From Panagrolaimus kolymaensis (taxonomy: Eukaryota > Nematoda > Chromadorea > Rhabditida > Panagrolaimidae), in assembly GCA_028622995.1 (NCBI GenBank), contig JAJQJQ010000008.1:6820001-6884000 (forward strand): 64,000 nucleotides of DNA, given 5' to 3'. The translations under genes and the position numbers were made by a program. The notes beneath the pieces are model-generated. The model had not been told where the DNA came from. It made no database searches and worked only from the letters and a program-made list of their open reading frames with translations. This document shows, in pieces, positions 1 to 12,309 of this stretch. How positions within the stretch are numbered: position 1 is the first letter of the stretch; each line of letters opens with the position of its first letter.

Positions 1-637
1 CGTGCTAAACAACGATATTCAAACGAATCAATGTTCATTTCGATTCAAGGTTTTCTATGTTTTAACTACGCAGACGACTTCAGCGGAGCTATTAAAAAGC
101 TTAAATCAGTAAAAAATCGTCTCACAAAGTTCCAGTAAGCCATATTTCCAACGGTTTAAAGATGTTAGCTAATTCAATTTTTTTAGACATTATTTGGATG
201 AAATGCACAATCGCTTCTTAGCTTATGGTATTGCTTCTATTGTTGATTGCTATTCTACTATCAAAGTAGCTACTTTGGGAAGTATTCTTGATCTTAGCAA
301 TGAAGCTGAAATGGCAGAACTTCTCAAAGCTGTTAATTGGACTTCAAACAATGCTGTTATTCAAGTATCAAACACTCCCGTAGTTCAAGCGTTCGTAAAG
401 AATCTTATTTCACCTGTTTATGGTTCCTTCAATGGCATTGAAAAGTTCAAAATTTATGCTCAGCTTGGTCGTCGTCAAGAAAAACCTATTGATAATTTGA
501 AGAAGTTGATGATGGTTTCTGATCAATTAGTGAAAATTAATCTTCCGCCTGTTACACCAAAAGGTGTTTCTGTTGATCGAGAAGCTAGAGAAGATCTTCC
601 ACCTCATATTCCTTCATTTCCTCAAGCTGCTCCATAA
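1..637 (+). CDS. PCI-domain protein, CSN8-like (3' part, two exons)
   Basis: The window opens inside a coding exon (1-134). A 52-bp intron follows (135-186, GTAAGC...TTTTTAG), then exon 187-637 ends in TAA. Joined, they give 194 residues without a start, so the 5' end lies outside the window. The protein has a helical stretch, then RFLAYGIASIVDCYSTI, a block ending in KAVNW, and a proline-rich tail. This order (helical repeat, winged-helix 'AYTSI...GW' block, C-terminal helix) resembles COP9 signalosome subunit 8 and, less closely, the related eIF3k/Rpn12 family. If correct, it would act in the COP9 complex that removes Nedd8 from cullins. The family assignment rests on pattern only; the coding status is strong. 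A polyadenylation signal AATAAA lies about 95 bp downstream (near 733). Confidence 0.55.
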
Positions 638-966
638 GATGTAATACGTGTTTGATTTAATTGTCTGTGTGATTATATCTTTGTTTATGCTGTAAATTTT
701 AATACATTTGTTTTCTGTTATTTATATTATGAAATAAAAGTTTAAAAACAACAAAATAGGCGTTTCAGTGTTCATTAGCATTTTTGATACATAGAGCTCG
801 GTCCTTGATTTCAATATAGCTGATTCTTTTTGGAAAAATATCTAAAAAGTTTTCGATTAGAAGAACAAGAACAACAGGTTAATGGAAAATTATCAAGAAA
901 ACGTTTTGCTTTTTAGGCATTTAGATTTATTTGTTTTGGTTTAATCAAAAACAGCAAAATATAATT

Positions 967-1576
967 TTAAGATCCTTTTATTAGAAGACTTCTAAACATA
1001 CCTTTTAAAAGTGAAATCGCTTTTTGAGGATTTTTTCGAACAAACTTCTTAATATGTTCATATTCGACAATTGATTTCTTCGCTTTTTTCGCTGATCCAT
1101 TAGCGAGTTTTGCAACAAACAAATCCTAGAAGTATCGAGTTTAATTTAAATAAATATAAACAAAAGAGCAAACATACTGCAGCTTTTTTTAAACCAATAA
1201 CAGCGTCTTCAGTAAATTCATATCCAGGAAAAACACTTGAAAGTAAAGTAAGAATTGAAGGATTTGGAATATTTTGATTATCATGCCTTGATTTCGGTGT
1301 CGAAGATCCATTACCACGGTTGGATTTTGGTGTCATTGATTTTAATTGAGGAGGTAAATTTGGTGATGGATGTCCATTGTTGTTACTTTTGAATGTATCT
1401 ACCATAGGCGAAAGGACAGGTGGCTTTTCATTAAACATTCTTCTAAAGATGCAAGAAATGAATTTTCTTTCTGACAAACAGAAAGACATAGTTTGTTGAT
1501 ATTTTGAAGGCAACACAAAATGATACCGTATCTCGTTGAAGATATGGCGTTGTAAAACCAATTTTTTTGGCGCCAT
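967..1576 (-). CDS. Putative histone-fold protein
   Basis: Two coding exons are clear on the minus strand: 1576-1178 and 1125-967, split by a 52-bp intron (GTATGT...CTTCTAG). Read without further splicing this gives 185 aa. The C-terminal third (SSVFPGYEFTEDAVIGLKKA, then FVAKLANGSAKKAKK, then IVEYEHIKKFVRKNP) has the helix-loop-helix pattern of CBF/NF-Y-type histone folds such as CHRAC15/POLE4 or CENP subunits. The middle is a low-complexity Ser/Pro/Asn linker with TPKS motifs. A second, in-frame intron is possible near the N-terminus (GTATCA...CTTTAG), so residues about 18-45 are uncertain. The start codon overlaps TTTTTTTGGCGCCA, the E2F-like element also found upstream of SLBP and the histone genes, which suggests S-phase expression. 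I cannot name the orthologue. Confidence 0.5.
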
Positions 1577-1708
1577 GTTTCAAGTTTATCAACAGTTTTT
1601 AACTTTAATAATTTATATGGTTTATTCTTCAAAATACATACAAATAAAAAATTTACTTCACCCTTAAATAATAATACAAAAAACTCGTGTATGCATTGTT
1701 TAAATTTA

Positions 1709-3650
1709 TTACTCGTTATCATCGGATATTAATCCCATAATTGTTGTTTGTGTACTGCTGGAAGCTAAATGTGTTTCATCATCATTTTTATGAAGTTTTA
1801 ATTTGACTTGACATAAATCTGTTCCTTTAGTATCAGGTAGCATTCGATGAGAAATTATTAAATTTACAACACCAAATAATGCAACGAAAGTGTAAGCGGC
1901 AGGCGGCCAAATATCGGATGTTAAAGTTAACTAAAATTTTGATATTTATGATAAAAATTCATTGAATGAAGAAAAGGTTTTAAAGACAAACCGCTGGGGA
2001 CATTAAAGCACCTATTCGAGCTACAAGTGAACAACAACCTATTGCAGTTCCACGAATATCAGTGGTAATGGATTCAACTCCCGAGAGATAACAAGCATCC
2101 CTAAAAAGTATTGAAAGTTTATATTTATTTTTTGGTTATTGAAATTTGTGAAGCTTTATTTTATCTTTTAAACTCAATATTCTTTCATTTAATGATACTG
2201 CCGACATCAAACAGCCTTACCAAGTCCATTCGATTGAAATGGTTCCAAAAATGTTTAATAAAAGCAATAAAATTCTTCGATACTCAAAAAAGGTTAAAAC
2301 TGCAACTCCAAAGAAACAAACGATAACTGCCATTTGACTATACTGATGCAAAGAACGTCGATTAAATTTTGGATGAATAACATCAAAAATTCCCAAAGCC
2401 TATAATTACAGAATTTTTACCTTCTTAATTTATATTAATTTCTTACAACTTTGCTAATAGCAATAAATGAAGCTAAAAGCATTTGATTAATAAAAAAATC
2501 TCCACTTATTGCAGATGAATTGAGATCATTCGTGTAACTTGATACACTCGCAGTAAACCACATAACACATAAAACTCCAACAAGCATACGCATTTTTTTG
2601 TTTGATAAAAGATCCATCAATGTTTGAGATGTGCATTGTGATTCTTCATAAGTATTTTCAAATGGAACTCCACCAAGTTTAGCAAGATATTTTTTACATT
2701 TTTGTAAATCCGCATAACGATTTTGTTGGTGAAGCCATGGTGGAGATTCAGGGAAAATTGCAATAATAATAAATAATGCGGGTAAAGCAAAAATACTACT
2801 GGCTATGGAAGCATGCCGCCAATTTGGAAAGAAAAAACAAATAAGTGTTGAAAATAAACGAGCATTTCCCTATAAAAAAAATATTCAAGTACCTTTTTTA
2901 AATAAAATTAGGAGAGATGATTGATTATTACCCAATTGGTGTAAGCTCGTAAAGCCATTCGTTGTTGAGGAAGTAAAAGTTCCATTACAAAAGTACAAAC
3001 GCAAACAATGGTTCCACCATTTGCTAAACCAATAAAATAACGAGAAATTAAAAGTTGCCATGTATGCTTTATAAATGCTAAAATGCAGCTTTTCAAAAAA
3101 TGAGTAAACTTTATGTATGTGTTTTTACCTGAAGCAAAAAGAGTGGATAAACCGCTTGCAAGTACAAAACAGCTGATTGGTTTTCTGCCTAGCCTATCGG
3201 CTAACGACCCATAAAATATTGTACCACATAGAACTCCAAAAAATTGAACCATCGATGTTAACGAAATCATGTACTTTGCATTATCTGAAAGTTCACGCTT
3301 TGAAAGTAAAACCATAACGTTAATTAGTTGTTTATTTTCAAGGTGTCGAACTACAGTAAATATAAATGCATACCAGTGCAAATCCAACCGAATTCAATTG
3401 CAGCTGAATGAAATACATCATTAACTTGGAGATTATATTTTGGACATTTTTCGTAAACTTCACATTTTCTTGAATAATGTTTCCATGAATTTGGTAGATT
3501 TGTTACATTACCCGTATCATTACATTTCCATTCTGGAACATAAACAAGAAAAATGGGAAATATTTGTTGTACAGCAAAAAATATTGCAAATTGCCATGTA
3601 AATAATACCAAATAATGGAATCGATTTAAATTATAATGACTCATAATCAA
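1709..3650 (-). CDS. SLC22-type organic ion transporter (MFS)
   Basis: Seven exons on the minus strand (3650-3374, 3284-3129, 3077-2932, 2869-2447, 2399-2221, 2100-1992, 1930-1709) encode 503 aa. The order of features is that of the SLC22 organic cation/anion/carnitine transporters: a first membrane helix, a large extracellular loop with several cysteines (WKCNDTG...YEKCPKYN), then EFGWICTDNAKY, and the major-facilitator motif YGSLADRLGRK after helix 2. RYFIGLANGG lies in helix 4, FPESPPWL begins the cytoplasmic loop, and ATDIRGTAIG-like and ARIGAL motifs are in helices 10-11. It should sit in the plasma membrane and move small organic ions; the substrate cannot be inferred. A start at 3650 gives a short N-terminus, so a further upstream exon is possible. 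The following gene toward lower coordinates is on the same strand. Confidence 0.8.
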
Positions 3651-6600
3651 ATTGAGTATTTATTTACCGATGAAAATAAGTATGCATGAAATAACCACAG
3701 CTAATGCAATGGGAATGTGTGTAACCTGGGTGAAGAAAAATTTTTATAGAAAAAGTTTATGAAAAATGTCTGCCTTCAATAACTACTAACTCACTTCACA
3801 GCGAAAGAAAAAAAAAGCACTTGAAAAGTTTTTTTAATTGAAAGATAAAAGATAATCCTTTATTATTTCTCAAAAAAAAAAAAAAAACAACGCAGTTTTT
3901 TTTAGTCAGCCTGTTTTTTCATTGAGACTGCTTTTCAAATAGCAGTTTTCAAAATAAAATATTAAAGCTTGAAAAGTTTTTTACATGGCATTGGAATTAT
4001 TTACAGGTGCTTTTTTTATATTAAATAAAGTCAATATCAATAAAGGCAAACCATTAAAAAAAATTCCAAATAAAAAAAAGGTAAAGAAATATAAAGTTAT
4101 TATTATTATCGATTGTGGCTTTTGAAAAGCAGAGACGACAAAAAACACAGCTTTTAAAGTATTTCGTTTCATTAAATAAAAGTAAGCAAAAAAAATTTAG
4201 GGTTTAAAAAATGCGTTTGTTTCAATAAACAAATGTTTCAAATATTTTTTTTTGAAAGTTCAAAAGTTAAAAGATAAAAAATTTTGAGGTAAAAAAACAG
4301 CAAAATTTAGTGGCAGTTTTTATGGATTTTTAGATGATAAACTTACCTTTGTTTTGTTATCACAAATACAACATCGCTATAATCTCAATATGTAAAAATA
4401 AGTAAAAGCTCAAAAACCTTCAAAAGAAAAAATACCATGGGAACACCACTTTTTTTTCTAATTTTTTTATTCTCTCCAAGGAATAAAAACTAACAGTTCT
4501 ATTTGGTTTTTAATACATTACTTATTATTATTATTATGATGTTATGTTTATATATTTTTTTAAAATAAAAGAATATTTTCTGTGTACATTTATTCTTTCT
4601 CCACTTTCTCATACATTTTTATTTGCCGTTGGAGGAAAGCCATGAGAAAGGCTTCTCTTCTTTCAAAAATAAAAAAACAGAGACACTAAGTAATTTTTCA
4701 CATTTATGAGGCCAGAAGCAGTAGCTTTTCAAAAAAAGACACTTATGAGCTTTTGGATTGGAATTATCTTATAAAAAATATCATTATTAAAAATAATAAT
4801 AAATAAAGTTCACGGAAGTGTTGCTCGTTTTGAAGCTGTCGAATTTAAAGATACCGTTCATATATAAACACAACAATTGAAAAATTTTTTATAAACTGAG
4901 AAAACATCACGAAACTATAAAAGAATCAAAATAACCATTTACATTTACTTTTTAATGATCATAAAAATCCTTGAGATTGTTTCAAAACATGAAAATTATC
5001 CATTCATTGGTTACAGATACATATGTACATGGTTACGCCATAATAATATAATGTAAGCTTGCTTTGTATGTAAAATATTTTTTACTTTATAAAGCAATAC
5101 ACTTTATTTTACATAGCTCCTAAGCTCTTGGAGTACCTTTAAAGATTTTTTAAAACCCAAATTGTTCCCATTACAATGTAAGCTCATGTTTTTTTTTGTA
5201 TTTTCTTTCTATAAATTAGTTAAAAAGGATGAAAAGCAAGTTTCAATTATAAATTTTAATAAAGTATTGTTAAATAACCAAACCCTTTATTAATTCATGT
5301 ATGCTGAGGCTTTCAGTATTTATCTAATTGGCTTGTTATTGTTTATCGACAATATTGTTTTAAGTTTATGTTTTTTACACCGCCGCCAATCATATCAAAC
5401 AAAGATGGCGGCATTTTGATAAACCCGAAAAATCATGTTTTTAAACTAAAAAAGCATCATTTATTTTAACTGCGGTCATTTGTGGCGGCGGCAACGAACG
5501 ACGACGAATGCAATGGTTGGTTGGTGGTCGTTCAACTTAATTTTTAACGATCACTCAATAAAATGATAGACACAACTATCTGCAGATGTTTTTATTTCGT
5601 GAGTATCTCAGGAGAAAGTTGTCGTCGGATATGCTTTTGTTTTTTATTTTCTTTTGGGAAAAAAAGAAGAAAGAATTGAAATAGGTCTATCGCCAAAAAT
5701 ATTTGATAGATGAAAATCATCAAATATAAAACTAACTCATTTCATTTTTAACCAAGGAGGAAAAAGAAAGTGGGAAGCAAAAAGCCAAAGTTTTTGTGCT
5801 GATCCATTTTTGCAATATTGTTTCACATTTTTTAGTACAAAAATTTTGAAAAATAAAGTAAATTATTAATTGTTTTAATTTTCTAAAAAATTTTCTATTC
5901 ATTCGTTTTTGCCTGTAAAAGTTTCTCGATTATTTTTTTGCAAGCCATTTTTCTTTTTTTCTCCAAAATCTATTATGTTTTTACTAATTTTTTTTGCAAC
6001 TGTTTTATATTTTTAAGCCTCTTTGTAAATTCAACAAATCTGATTAATAAATTTCTTTGTCTTCCAGAAAATCTGTGCAAAAAGCTTCATCTTTTTTTTT
6101 CAATCCATCTCTCTTTTTTTGCAATTTTTTGTTAGTTTTTTCCCTTTTTTTTACCAAAAAAAAGAGGAATCCTCAAAATAGAAACCAATGAAAAAAATAA
6201 TACTAAAAACGACCTTTTATAAAAAATAAATAAATGCGAGAGTGAAAATGTGAAAAGTTTAGCTAATCCCTTATTTTTTTTCAATGGATGGCAGAGGAAA
6301 AAAAATCTCGCGCAAAGTATTTAATTTCCGTTTTGGATCAAAAGAAAAAAAATATATATAAAAGAGGAGAAAAGTTTTTTGTTAATTTTTTTAGAAAAAG
6401 AATTAATGAAATCCTCCTTTCCACTACTTCATCGACCAGAAGGACATATTTTTATTTTATTTTTGCGCTAAATATAAGCTACTTTACTAAAAATCTTAGT
6501 TTTTTGTCTTTCGTGGAAGCCGAAGAGTTTGGACATTTTGGAGTGGATCTTTATACTTTTCATGAAATTCTTGTTTCTGTAAAAGAACACATAAAAATGA

Positions 6601-9600
6601 TTGATGGAATGATAGCTATTTTTTGCCCTTCTAAAAAATTTTAAAAACAGCTTTTGTAACCGATTATTTTTTTTCATTCTTCACAAAAAAACTTTCAAGG
6701 TCGTTGTTCATTTTTCAAATCTGTACATATTTTTTGTGGAAGAATATGACTTCGAAAAATAAATCGCAAAACCGATTTGTCGCATTTGAAAGTGAAAGAA
6801 AATAGATTTGATTGAATGAATGATTGCGCATAATTTTTTTTCTTTTTTCAAATGAATGCCATATTTTTGAGCGGATTTGATTAAAGAAGGAAATTGATCA
6901 ATGTGTCATTTAAATGTCATTTTTGAAACTTGTCAAGATTATATTTATTGAGAAATTAATATTATGAACGCAGGTTTACTAATAAATATGTTATCGCATT
7001 CAGATATGGAATGTACTTCAAAAAAAAATCATTTTACTAACCACATCGTTTTTTTTATTACAAAAAGTGAATGGTATATTTTTTTTTATTTGGAGGTTCC
7101 ATAAATCCTGGTTTTTTTTAAGTAACAGAATTTTGATATGACATAATCGAACCTTTTCTGCTATGTTTGTATCATATTACTCCTTTGTTCTTTCTTCCAT
7201 TTATTTCTCGATAGTCCATAATTATCTCACTCACCCATGTTTGTTAAATTGGTATTACCTTCAATTTTTATTTCCTCCACAGAAAAGAAACCTTTAGAAC
7301 ATTTTTGTACATACAAAAAAAGCTCAAGCATAGGTTGTTGCATCTTTGTCATTTTCTTTTCTTTTTTGATTCCAAAAGTGGCAGCACTCAATAGTTCGCG
7401 ACCCTGCTTTGTCGTTTTTTGTTATAAAAGCTCGATTTTACGTTTGGGGACGCGGACACCTGTGGAGATTGGATTTGCGCCCGATGTATTTTATTTTTTT
7501 CGCCTTGGCGCGCAAAAAGGTCGAATGCCACCTGGGAGCAGTGTGACGGATTTTTTTTTTATCGCCTCGCCTCTCGCCTCCGCCTCTGAGGCGTGAGGCG
7601 ATAGAGGCGCCTCAGAGGCGCCTCTGAGGCGAAGGAGGCGATAAAAATACGTTAGTTTTTCGATACATCGCCTCCGCCTCAGCCTCCGCCTCAGAGGCGA
7701 GAGGCGCCTCGTGAGGCGATGGAGGCGCCTCATGAGGCTGAGGCGTGTCACACTGCCTGGGAGAAGAGCAAACTTTTGAGAATTAAATTTGTTTTAAAAA
7801 TCAAACAATGCTAAAATTATTAGACTTTATTTAAGCAAAACAAAGAAGTGAGAAAACACAAACAAAAAATAGAAGCAAAAGCTAATGGGATTTTTTTGGA
7901 AGATCGAAACAAAAGAAGAAAACCGCTAAGATTTTAAAATGAGATTAGATGGATAATTACTAGAAGAAAAAGTAACTTAATTATACCTCGAAAATTTAGC
8001 TTCGATATAAATAAAATTTTGCTTCATTGCAATACTTTTATTCAAACCATAAAGCTTTACTATTTTTATCGCATCCTAAAATCAAACTTTATTCTTTAAG
8101 ATAAAAATCATAGCTATTAAATAATAATTTGTTCCTTCATTAAATCTCAAATGATTCCATCATTCCTTCTCAACATTTTCCTCCCCAGCGTGTTACCTTT
8201 AAGGTTTTAACAAATAACACCCGCCGTGATGAAATCTTGCCTGAAGCTTAACCTTTCACATTCCATCCCTCAAGATTTTTGTATTTTCTTTCTGAACCAT
8301 TTTTAACACCCAATTTAATCCTCAAAAACATGCTCTTGTCAGGTCAACAACATTTCTTCTTATTTTTTATTTGTTCATCATGTGTTTAAAGGCATTGTAT
8401 TATTTTCCCCAACTTTTTTTTTGTATTGTTTCGTTTTCAATCCTTCCAGAAAATAATTTTTTATTTTATTTTTTTGTTCTTTCCGGTAAATGAACATTTA
8501 AAGTTTTAACTTGTCACTTTATGGCATTCTTGCGCGATAGTGGCAGTGGTGGTGGAGGTGGTTATGGCATCCTTTTCTTGGAATGGCATATATCTATCTA
8601 TTTATCTGCGCGGAAAATGACAGTTGTTGCTAATTTAGTAAAAAAAATAAAACGAAGATATGAAGTTTAACTGACAAAAGCGAAAAATGGGAGAAGCTCA
8701 TTTTCTCGATTCTTTTTGCCTTTTAAAAATGCCATTAGTTAAAAAAGCGAATGGAAGGGCTAAAGACAACTGCTCCCTCAATTCTCAGCTGCGCCACCGC
8801 CAGAAGCATCAGCTTTTCAATTTACTTTGCTACTGCGCATCGTCAATGTGCCATTTTTTTGACGACGATAAACGAGTGAAGGAATGGAAAGAAATGATAA
8901 TGTGATGAGCGGCCAATTGGGCAACAACTTTATTTATTTTTTCCAGAGATTTTTATTTTTAGATAGAAAAAACTAACGTTTTTATAATTAACTTTCACAG
9001 CCTTGCTTCTTTCTACCATTTGAGGAATAAAAACTTTTTTGTTGTTGGATTTGTTTCAATTAAAACTTTCTTTTTGTTTTATTTATTTGTTTTTCTCTAT
9101 CGCTAAAAAATGAGAATGTCTTTGACAGTCATCTGTCAATGTTTTTTGTTGCTTGTAAAAAAGGTCAAAAACAAGTGTTTCTGACAGAAGAAGCAAGCAA
9201 AATCCTTTTTAACAATTTCTTTTGCCGCTAATGAACTTTTTTTTGTCAACTAAAAGATTTATTTACTAATTTTTTTGTAAAGTTTTTTTATTCGCGAAAG
9301 ATAAATTTACAAAATGAGCGATGATGATGGAAGAATGGAAAGAGAGTTTGCTTGTTTTGATATCGTCTGCTTTTAAGAAGATTTTATCATTTTGTGTAAA
9401 AACTCTAAGGTTTTAAGTTAATTAAATAAGTTTTGGATTAATAAAGTCACCATAAATGCACCATTAATATTGCATCAGCTGTTCTGTTTTTTCTTTGTTC
9501 AAGCACATTCTTACCTTTTTATACCCATTTTTTGCTTGTTTTTCGATTGTAACAATGCCATAAATGGTTGTTTGCTGCTTAATTCATTCATTCTTGACAG

Positions 9601-12309
9601 TCGATTGATTGCATGCTTGCTTGTACGCATTTTTTTAAACCACACTTTCGATTCCTACGTTGCGCGCCAAAAAACCTTTTACCTTTTTTTCTACATTCTT
9701 TTGTTCCATTCTCCTATTCTCCAATATATTTTTTTCTCTAATGGAAGCAAAAGGAAAAAACAAAGTGTTGAAAAAAGAGTTGCAACTTGACCGATGCAAC
9801 AACTAACATGGATGATCCACTGCCGCCTAAAAAAACAAAAGAAAATTTCATTAATGCATTGCTGAGAATTTCTTTTTCTTCTTCTTTTGTTTCTGATTTC
9901 TCTTTCAAATATCGGGATTATTCCTCTCTATTTTTATGTGTGAGCGATTGCGTTATTGAACCATTTCTTTTGTGATATTCATTTTTTCTTAATGAATCAA
10001 ATGGCATTTTGATCTCTCAAAGGAAATTCACCAATGGACTTTGACATTTTTTATTTTTTTAGCTCTGAAACACGCGATAATAAATATTTTTTTAAAATTA
10101 AATGCGGAAATTTATCTGTAAAAAAATACGAAACCAATTTTCAAAAATAAAACAAGGAAATATACTTTTCTTATGTTTCAAGCTTTATTATATTACATTT
10201 TTTGAGAGGTAATTTTCTCGTTTTTTTAATTATAATTTTTGAATTCAAAAAGCTTGTTTACCTCGTAGATCCCTTGCTCGATGCGATCAGATCAAATTCT
10301 TTTTAACACTTTTCTTACTCGTAATTGACTAATTTATTGCCGGCTATTAATTAACTTATTTTATCATATAACTCCCTCTCGGTTACTTTACAAATAAGAT
10401 CAAATCATAAAACCTTAAAAGGACAAAACCCAATAAAAGAAGGAGCGATGATGATGAGTGTCATATTGCCTCCTCATGTTTTTTAACCTAGTGATGGCGG
10501 GGAATTTCTTTGATTCATTATGTTCATTTTTTTGCCGCTTAAAAAGAGAGCTCAACATAATATATTTCTTAAAGGATCAAAAGTGCCGAAATCCCATACA
10601 TATTTTTTCCAATAAAAGCAAAACTCAAAAACAAACTTACAATTGTTTTTTTGTGTGCCCATTAAAGTCTGGAATCCAAAATGTCATGATCATAAAATTT
10701 TCCTTTATTTTCAAAGTGGTTTACAAACTTTTTCGATTCTTCTTTTTTTTATTACACTTTTTTTGCCATCCTTTTTTAATGTGATTTTTTTCTCATTTGC
10801 ATATCCCAAGTTTCATTAGTCACTTTTTTGTTGGACCTTTTGTTTTTTTTCGTGGCCAAGTCTAATGGAAGCAAAAGTTTCCGGCACTCCTGTTTTTTTG
10901 TTTTGTTTTGGAAGCCACCTTTTTTGGATTGACTTAAGTCAACAAAAAAATGAATCACGAAACACCTCAAATAAATAACTTCATTCCTCCGATCATTTCC
11001 GTTCTTTTCTCCCTTCTTCGTTTCAACAGAAAATGGACTTCTATTGTTTTTTATTTTTGGGTTTTTCTTTCTCGGACGACGACGGCGCCAATGCTCGAAA
11101 ATAAGAAAAAGAAAAGAAAGAACGAAGAGAAGAAAAATGTAAAAACATGTTTGAATGCCTCTTTTTTTCTTTTCTCTTTTACTCCATTTACATACGTATT
11201 TTCTTCTTTCATTTTTTACAAAAAGTCTTTTATTTTTATGTGATTTTTTAAGGTATAAAGGTCAATTTTGGGTTTTTTATTTTCCTAAAAATCTTCTTAT
11301 TTGAGCTCGAGATAAAAGTTAACGTTCAATTCTTTGACCCTCGTGAATAAACTTCTGCTCCTCCATATTTGTTTTGTTTTCTCAAATGTTTCTCAGGTGT
11401 GCCCTCATTTTATGTTTTTCTTTCCGAATCATTACCTCATCCACCAACTGCTACTATTATTCAGTTTAAATAACACATGTGCTTGATTTCATCCCTCATT
11501 TTTTGGAAGGTGTCAATGACCCATCAAAAAAATTTTGTAATTATTTTTTTAGTTATTTTTCCCTTCTTCTGATTTGGGAGTTTCCCATCAATGTTTAAAC
11601 GTTCGAAGTAAATAACAAATTTTCACAAAGGCACTTAAATGTGTAAAAATATAATATTAAGGTTTAAAAAAGTGAAAAACAAGGAATGAATGATTATGGG
11701 GCACCAAAAGCGTGCGGGTGTATGCATACCATTTTCAATGGCACATTTATGTCAGTCAGCCAGTTTAGAATGATAGTTCTATTTTTTGATTGTCGATGCT
11801 TCGACTTTTTGGTGCCTTTTTTATTACAATAAATTACCAAATTTAGTTTTAAATCTGTTGAACCGGAAACCATTATTGGAAGGTTTTAAACTTCATCAAA
11901 TTTTCATCGCTTGTTTCTTCTTCCTCTTCCATCTGGTCTTTTCATGAAGTGGCTTGCTTACCTTCTTCCTTTTCCTATTTCTCGCCCCTTTGAATACCCC
12001 GCTTTTCTTTTTTCTCTATCTTCTTCCGTTCGTTCAATCGGGTGCCTTCTTTTTTATGCAAATTTTTTTAAATTTTAGGCACTCTTCAAGTGTCCCATTT
12101 TTGCGCGTGAATGCTCCCTTAATTTCATTCATTTCACAACAAAAAAAAAAAGAACGCGAACAATAATATATTTTTTAAACTCTAAATTTTTTAACAAAAT
12201 ACGCAAATTTTGGCACATTTGCGAGTTTTTAAGTGTCGAAAATGAATTTAAACACATTCATTCATTTTTTAAACTTGACTTTTTTTTCAGAGTTTCAAAA
12301 AGTTACATA
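3651..12309. other. Gene-free AT-rich interval
   Basis: No convincing exon chain was found on either strand. The stretch consists of T- and A-tracts with many short chance open frames. It separates the 5' ends of the SLC22-type gene (-) and the fibronectin-III gene (+), so it probably holds the regulatory DNA of both. The only clear structured feature is the hAT-type element at 7539-7755. Confidence 0.6.
7531..7763. mobile_element. hAT-type MITE with 8-bp target site duplication
   Basis: A 217-bp element (7539-7755) begins CAGTGTGAC and ends GTCACACTG, a perfect 9-bp terminal inverted repeat. It is flanked on both sides by CCTGGGAG (7531-7538 and 7756-7763), an exact 8-bp direct repeat. A CAG-type end plus an 8-bp duplication is the signature of the hAT superfamily. 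There is no coding capacity, so it is non-autonomous. The interior is unusual: GC-rich in an AT-rich genome and built from many overlapping GCCTC/GAGGC palindromic units on both sides of an AT-rich centre at about 7640-7672. Confidence 0.85.

Noticed and set aside
3351..3373. A 23-bp intron (GTATGC...CTGTAG) in the SLC22-type gene, which would be extraordinarily short
   Set aside because: The same donor with the acceptor CTTTCAG at 3285 gives an 89-bp intron and the join WICTDNAKYMISL, which fits the SLC22 family much better.
3651..3735. Possible extra upstream exon of the SLC22-type gene (hydrophobic frame after CCCAG)
   Set aside because: It would need a 28-bp intron, and the existing start already gives a family-like N-terminus.
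7491..7751. 86-residue Arg-rich open frame across the GC-rich block
   Set aside because: It is a by-product of the GCCTC/GAGGC repeats inside the hAT element.
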